Assembly (NCBI GenBank): GCA_937998635.1
Contig: CALLDA010000107.1
Location: 1 to 8,889, forward strand
Direction of reading: 5' to 3'
From: an uncultured Pseudomonadales bacterium
Lineage (GTDB): Bacteria > Pseudomonadota > Gammaproteobacteria > Pseudomonadales > Porticoccaceae
DNA: 8,889 nt
Position numbers and translations under genes: made by a program. The first letter of the stretch is position 1. Every line of letters begins with the position of its first letter. The notes under the pieces were generated by a model. That model ran no database searches, was not told where the DNA came from, and worked only from the letters and a program-made list of their open reading frames with translations. Below are positions 6,076 through 8,889 of the stretch, in pieces.

Positions 6076-6939
6076 TTACTCCCCTGCAGAGCCCGGCGCA
6101 CTCGCATCAACCAGTGCCTTTGAATTTGCCGACCACTCAAAACCTCTTTGCATGCGATCAAAGCGGCGTTGAACGGTTTTTATCATGCGGGGATCGGTAA
6201 ATAGATAGAGCTGGTTTTCCTGAATACCTTCGAGTACTAACTTGCCAACCACATCCGGGTCAAGTCCATGGGCTAATAGCTCGTCGGCACCGCCGGGAAT
6301 GACCTCCTTGTCGCCCGAGCTACCGTAGTCGGCAGGACGGTGTGTAGCGGCTTCACCGATGTTGGTGGCGACAGCACCGGGGCACAGGACCGAGACACCG
6401 ATATTGGTTTCTTTTAGCTCACTGCGAAGCACTTCGGTCATGACCAGTGAGGCAAATTTACTGGCGTTGTAGGGTCCCCAGCCTGGCCCAGCGTTGACAA
6501 TACCCGCCATGGAGGAGGTAGTCATAATGTGGCCGTCTTCGCCATGGGCTTTGATAAGCGGCAAAAATGCGCGTATGCCGTATTGCACGCCGACCTGGTT
6601 GACAGCGATCACCCAGTCCCAGTCTTTTTGCGAGAGTTCTTCAAAGGTTCCGCCGACATTGATGCCTGCGTTGTTACAGAGCACATGGACTTTGCCAAAT
6701 TGATCGATGGTGGCCTTAGCCGCATCGACGACCGATTGTTCCTTGCTCACATCACAAATGACCGTGGCAACATCCGCGCCTTTGCCCTTGAGTTCCTGTT
6801 CGGCAACGGCAAGGCGTTTTTCGTCGACGTCGGCGAGCATGACTTTCATGCCTGCGTCGGTGAATGCCCGGGCCATGCCCAGACCCATACCGCTAGCGGC
6901 ACCGGTTATAAAGGCTACTTTTCCTGCTACATCTTTCAT
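6076..6939 (-). CDS. Classical SDR family NAD-dependent alcohol/hydroxy-acyl dehydrogenase
   Basis: This 287-residue classical short-chain dehydrogenase has TGAASGMG (12-19) as the dinucleotide loop, D37 after strand beta2 (favouring NAD(H) over NADP(H)), CDVS (62-65), NNAG (89-92), N114, S143 in TTSSMAG, and Y157/K161 in YNASK, so the whole Asn-Ser-Tyr-Lys tetrad is present. CPGAV (186-190) follows. The C-terminal part (about 195-287) is longer than in minimal 250-residue SDRs and includes a basic stretch around RMIKTVQRRFDRMQRG. It should oxidise a secondary alcohol or reduce a ketone; the substrate is not evident. The ATG at 6939 is preceded by GGAGC seven nt upstream. It is transcribed toward the CoA-transferases and away from the amidohydrolase, so it is separately controlled. 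It is clearly unlike the two PECR-like SDRs in this window. Confidence 0.9.
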   Translation of the reverse strand: MKDVAGKVAFITGAASGMGLGMARAFTDAGMKVMLADVDEKRLAVAEQELKGKGADVATVICDVSKEQSVVDAAKATIDQFGKVHVLCNNAGINVGGTFEELSQKDWDWVIAVNQVGVQYGIRAFLPLIKAHGEDGHIMTTSSMAGIVNAGPGWGPYNASKFASLVMTEVLRSELKETNIGVSVLCPGAVATNIGEAATHRPADYGSSGDKEVIPGGADELLAHGLDPDVVGKLVLEGIQENQLYLFTDPRMIKTVQRRFDRMQRGFEWSANSKALVDASAPGSAGE

Positions 6940-6975
6940 TTTGTTTGCTCCACGTATGAATTGATTTGGCGGGCG

Positions 6976-6998
6976 ATTATATGTCTTTATTCTGTCAA
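6976..6998 (-). promoter_or_regulatory. Promoter-like hexamers upstream of the - strand SDR gene, odd spacing
   Basis: Read on the - strand, a perfect TTGACA (6993-6998) is followed by a perfect TATAAT (6976-6981), but only 11 bp separate them instead of 16-18. TATAAT is 36 bp from the start codon and so well placed as a -10, perhaps with a poor -35 or an activator. The TTGACA may then be incidental. Confidence 0.35.
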
Positions 6999-7049
6999 GG
7001 TGGTTTCGAACGAGCCTTTTTTGGCAACGCGATGTAGAATTCGGACTAT

Positions 7050-7069
7050 TATGACATCAGCTTGTCATA
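7050..7069. promoter_or_regulatory. Palindromic operator candidate in the divergent spacer
   Basis: TATGACA (7050-7056) and TGTCATA (7063-7069) are a perfect 7-bp inverted repeat with a 6-bp centre (TCAGCT). It lies between the divergent SDR (start 6939) and amidohydrolase (start 7134) genes. A possible + strand -10, TATTAT (7047-7052), overlaps its left arm, with TTGGCA (7021-7026) upstream at a long 20-bp spacing. Size and symmetry suit a dimeric repressor (TetR, GntR or similar). No regulator gene lies in the window, so its partner is unknown. Confidence 0.5.
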
Positions 7070-7133
7070 GTGATGTTGTACCGAAAAGCTATGCCGCAAA
7101 ACTTCTACCACCAGAAAACAGGATCAACTGACC

Positions 7134-8360
7134 ATGACCGAAGCCGCGCAAATCCCCAGCCCCCGAGATTTGATTGATTACCCGCTCATCGATGCGGATT
7201 GTCATTACTACGAACCGGATGATTGTTATACCCGCCATATGGAAGCCAAATATCGTGACGATGCGATCATGGTGGTGCGGGGATTAAGCAAGCACGCTCA
7301 GGTGCATTTTCGAGGTCAGCGAGTGGGCTTCTTTGCCGCGCCTCCCGGCGAATACGCCGGCAAACCGGGTTCCTACAAAGCCTTTTACGAGAATAAGGAT
7401 CACAAAGGTGCCCATATATTGGCTGCCGATCCTATCTCTTGTTTTGACTTGCCTGAATCCATGCAACGGGATGTCCGCTTAAAGTGGCTAGATGCGCATA
7501 AGGTTGAGGCGGGCCTTTTTTTGCCCTCCCTGGGCGTTGGTGTTGAAATGGCGCTGCGCGACGCCGGGCCAGAAGTGGTGATGGCCAATCATCGGGCCTT
7601 CAATAAATGGATTCAGGAGGATTGGGGCTGGGCTTATCAACAGCGCATTTTTAGTGTCGCCCAACTATCCCTGGTCGATGTCGATCTGGCCGTCGCAGAG
7701 CTGGATCGCGTGCTTAAAGAAGGTGCGCTGGTGGTTAACCTGATTGCCGGGCCGGTGATGGGGCGCTCTCCAGCTGACCCCCATTTCGATCCCTTCTGGG
7801 CGCGCTGTGAAGAAGCAGGTATTCCGGTGGCGTTTCATCTGGGAAACGCGGGTTTTGAGGAATTGGTATCGGCGGCCTGGGGTGAAAACCCGCGACCGCA
7901 ACACCACCGCGTTACCGCATTTCAACACATGCTCGGCATGATGGAACGGCCAGTCACCGATACCCTATCGGCCTTGATTATGCATAATTTATTTGGCCGT
8001 TTCCCCAAACTGCGGGTTCTGTCCATCGAGAATGGTTCGTCCTGGGTGAGACCTTTGTTGAGCCGGTTGGATAAAGCTGCCAAGGTGGCTGGGACCAACT
8101 TCACTTATGGCCCTTTACATGGTCGACCAAGCGAAATATTCCTCGATCGTATTCGTGTCTGCCCCTTTCCTGAAGATAATATCCCCGAGCTTATTAGTGC
8201 CGTCGGGCCGGATGTGGCGATATTTGGCTCCGACTGGCCGCATCCCGAAGCCCTGGCCGATCCCATTGAGTTTGCTGACGGCCTGGGTGGGCTTGATTAC
8301 GCTGAGATGCGCAAGGTGATGCGCAGTAATACCGCTGCTTTGCTGGGGCTTGAAGCCTGA
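7134..8360 (+). CDS. Amidohydrolase-2 family metal-dependent hydrolase
   Basis: This 408-residue protein has a TIM-barrel fold of the amidohydrolase-related (Amidohydro_2, ACMSD-like) group, whose members hydrolyse or decarboxylate carboxylated, often ring-cleaved substrates. Metal-site motifs are visible: DADCHYYEP (20-28) on the first strand, with the DxHxxE variant (D22, H24, E27) rather than HxH; H235 in VAFHLGNAG; E299 in LSIENGSSWV; and D367/H370 in FGSDWPHPE near the C-terminus. No signal peptide is visible. AGGA at 7120-7123 lies 10 nt before the ATG at 7134. The gene is divergent from the classical SDR and 207 bp upstream of the permease gene. In many actinobacterial and proteobacterial steroid or aromatic degradation clusters similar proteins occur with SDRs and CoA-transferases, so a catabolic role is likely. 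Whether it hydrolyses, hydrates or decarboxylates is not readable. Confidence 0.88.
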   Translation: MTEAAQIPSPRDLIDYPLIDADCHYYEPDDCYTRHMEAKYRDDAIMVVRGLSKHAQVHFRGQRVGFFAAPPGEYAGKPGSYKAFYENKDHKGAHILAADPISCFDLPESMQRDVRLKWLDAHKVEAGLFLPSLGVGVEMALRDAGPEVVMANHRAFNKWIQEDWGWAYQQRIFSVAQLSLVDVDLAVAELDRVLKEGALVVNLIAGPVMGRSPADPHFDPFWARCEEAGIPVAFHLGNAGFEELVSAAWGENPRPQHHRVTAFQHMLGMMERPVTDTLSALIMHNLFGRFPKLRVLSIENGSSWVRPLLSRLDKAAKVAGTNFTYGPLHGRPSEIFLDRIRVCPFPEDNIPELISAVGPDVAIFGSDWPHPEALADPIEFADGLGGLDYAEMRKVMRSNTAALLGLEA

Positions 8361-8374
8361 GCGCTTATTCAGGC
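8355..8374. repeat. Small inverted repeat overlapping the amidohydrolase stop codon
   Basis: GCCTGA (8355-8360, containing the TGA stop) and TCAGGC (8369-8374) form a 6-bp GC-containing stem with an 8-nt loop. There is no T run after it, so it is at best a weak terminator or an RNA 3' stabiliser. The arms are the same as the core of the 4683-4727 inverted repeat. Confidence 0.45.
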
Positions 8375-8567
8375 CCAGCGATACCGTTTCAGCCACAGCG
8401 CGACTATGTTCAAGTGTAGCGATACTAGCGCCTCTCCTGTAGATTCGGCGCGACGCTTTCTATCTTAGTCTGAGCACGATACTTGTCACGAGTCCGCTAA
8501 AACGGAGTAGCATTACCAGCCTATCGATAATAAAAACATCTGATCTTATCAACCGGAATAGAATTAT
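8361..8567. other. Gap before the permease gene
   Basis: This 207-bp gap has no credible reading frame. It contains repeated AGCGATAC (8377-8384 and 8418-8425) with a related CACGATAC at 8475-8482, and a minor TCCG/CGGA hairpin (8493-8506). TTGTCA (8483-8488) could be a -35 but no matching -10 is evident. GGAA at 8555-8558 is a modest ribosome-binding site for the ATG at 8568. The permease probably has its own promoter, though I cannot place it. Confidence 0.4.
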
Positions 8568-8889
8568 ATGGAGCTGATGTCGGCGCTGCCGCCCCTGCCC
8601 AACGTTCACGCAATGGCTACTATGGCGATGACAGTGGTGGCGTTGTTTCTCTTCACCCGGGATAAGTGGCCGCTGGAAATCACCTCTCTGGGTTTACTAG
8701 CGCTTGTTGCCGTCGGCTTCGCGCTGTTCCCCTATCAGGATTTTGAACCGACACACCTGTTTGCAGGTTTTGCCCATGAAGCCTTGATCGCGGTTTGCGC
8801 GCTGATGGTGCTGGGCCAGGGTCTGGTGCATACCGGCGCTCTGGAGCCAGTGGGTCGCATGCTCGGTAAGCTTTGGGGTAAAACGCCGC
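8568..8889 (+). CDS. SLC13/citrate-transporter-like permease, N-terminal part
   Basis: The open frame runs off the right edge; 107 residues are visible. After a short N-terminus there are three hydrophobic stretches: about 15-29 (AMATMAMTVVALFLF), 37-56 (EITSLGLLALVAVGFALFPY) and 68-86 (HEALIAVCALMVLGQGLVH). The pattern W-P-L-E-I-T-S at 34-40, then GFAHEALIAVCALMVLGQGLVHTGALE, is typical of SLC13/CitMHS-type inner-membrane permeases of the ArsB/NhaD ion-transporter superfamily. Many bacterial members continue with TrkA-C domains, which cannot be checked here. The start could instead be M4 (ATG 8577), but GGAA about 9 nt before 8568 favours the first ATG. It may import a di- or tricarboxylate or other organic anion used by the neighbouring catabolic genes; inorganic anion or sodium-coupled transport is also possible. 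Confidence 0.8.
   Translation, partial: MELMSALPPLPNVHAMATMAMTVVALFLFTRDKWPLEITSLGLLALVAVGFALFPYQDFEPTHLFAGFAHEALIAVCALMVLGQGLVHTGALEPVGRMLGKLWGKTP

Noticed and set aside
6529..7131. 200-codon + strand open frame opposite the classical SDR gene, running into the divergent spacer
   Set aside because: The protein is an antisense shadow of the SDR with no motif, no good ribosome-binding site and a tail made of spacer DNA.
257..8889. Mobile element or defence system
   Set aside because: No transposase, integrase, terminal inverted repeats, toxin-antitoxin or nuclease-like gene is visible; all genes are metabolic or transport.

Overview
The window reads as chromosomal DNA of a free-living proteobacterium. 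Moderate GC, the mix of CoA-linked and short-chain dehydrogenase genes, and the visible Shine-Dalgarno sites fit a marine gammaproteobacterium (possibly near the Spongiibacteraceae/Cellvibrionales). That placement is inference from gene content and base use only. There are eight protein-coding genes (seven complete, one cut by the right edge). I see no rRNA, tRNA, CRISPR array, insertion sequence or transposase.

Layout: 1-256 is a leader with a candidate promoter. From 257 to 6006 five genes run on the + strand: an SMP-30/gluconolactonase-type beta-propeller hydrolase; two tandem paralogous SDR reductases that resemble trans-2-enoyl-CoA reductase (PECR/DECR type) and lack the usual Ser-Tyr-Lys triad; and two tandem paralogous class III (CaiB/BaiF) CoA-transferases of identical length, about 73% identical. 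A classical SDR dehydrogenase follows on the - strand (6076-6939), converging on the second CoA-transferase across an imperfect 34-bp stem-loop. Divergent from it is a metal-dependent amidohydrolase-2 family gene (7134-8360); the 194-bp divergent spacer carries a 7-6-7 palindrome that looks like an operator. The window ends inside an SLC13/citrate-transporter-like permease gene (from 8568).

Taken together the genes look like a catabolic island for an organic acid or cyclic compound: uptake by the permease, activation to a CoA thioester by the CaiB-type transferases, reduction of an enoyl/dienoyl-CoA by the PECR-like SDRs, alcohol/ketone interconversion by the classical SDR, and C-C or lactone/ring hydrolysis by the amidohydrolase and SMP-30 protein. 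The substrate cannot be read from the sequence. The most unusual points are that two different gene families are each present as adjacent duplicates, that SDR1 and SDR2 share a nearly identical 46-bp DNA tract suggestive of gene conversion, and that most gaps between the + strand genes carry their own short tandem repeats with periods of about 12-20 bp.
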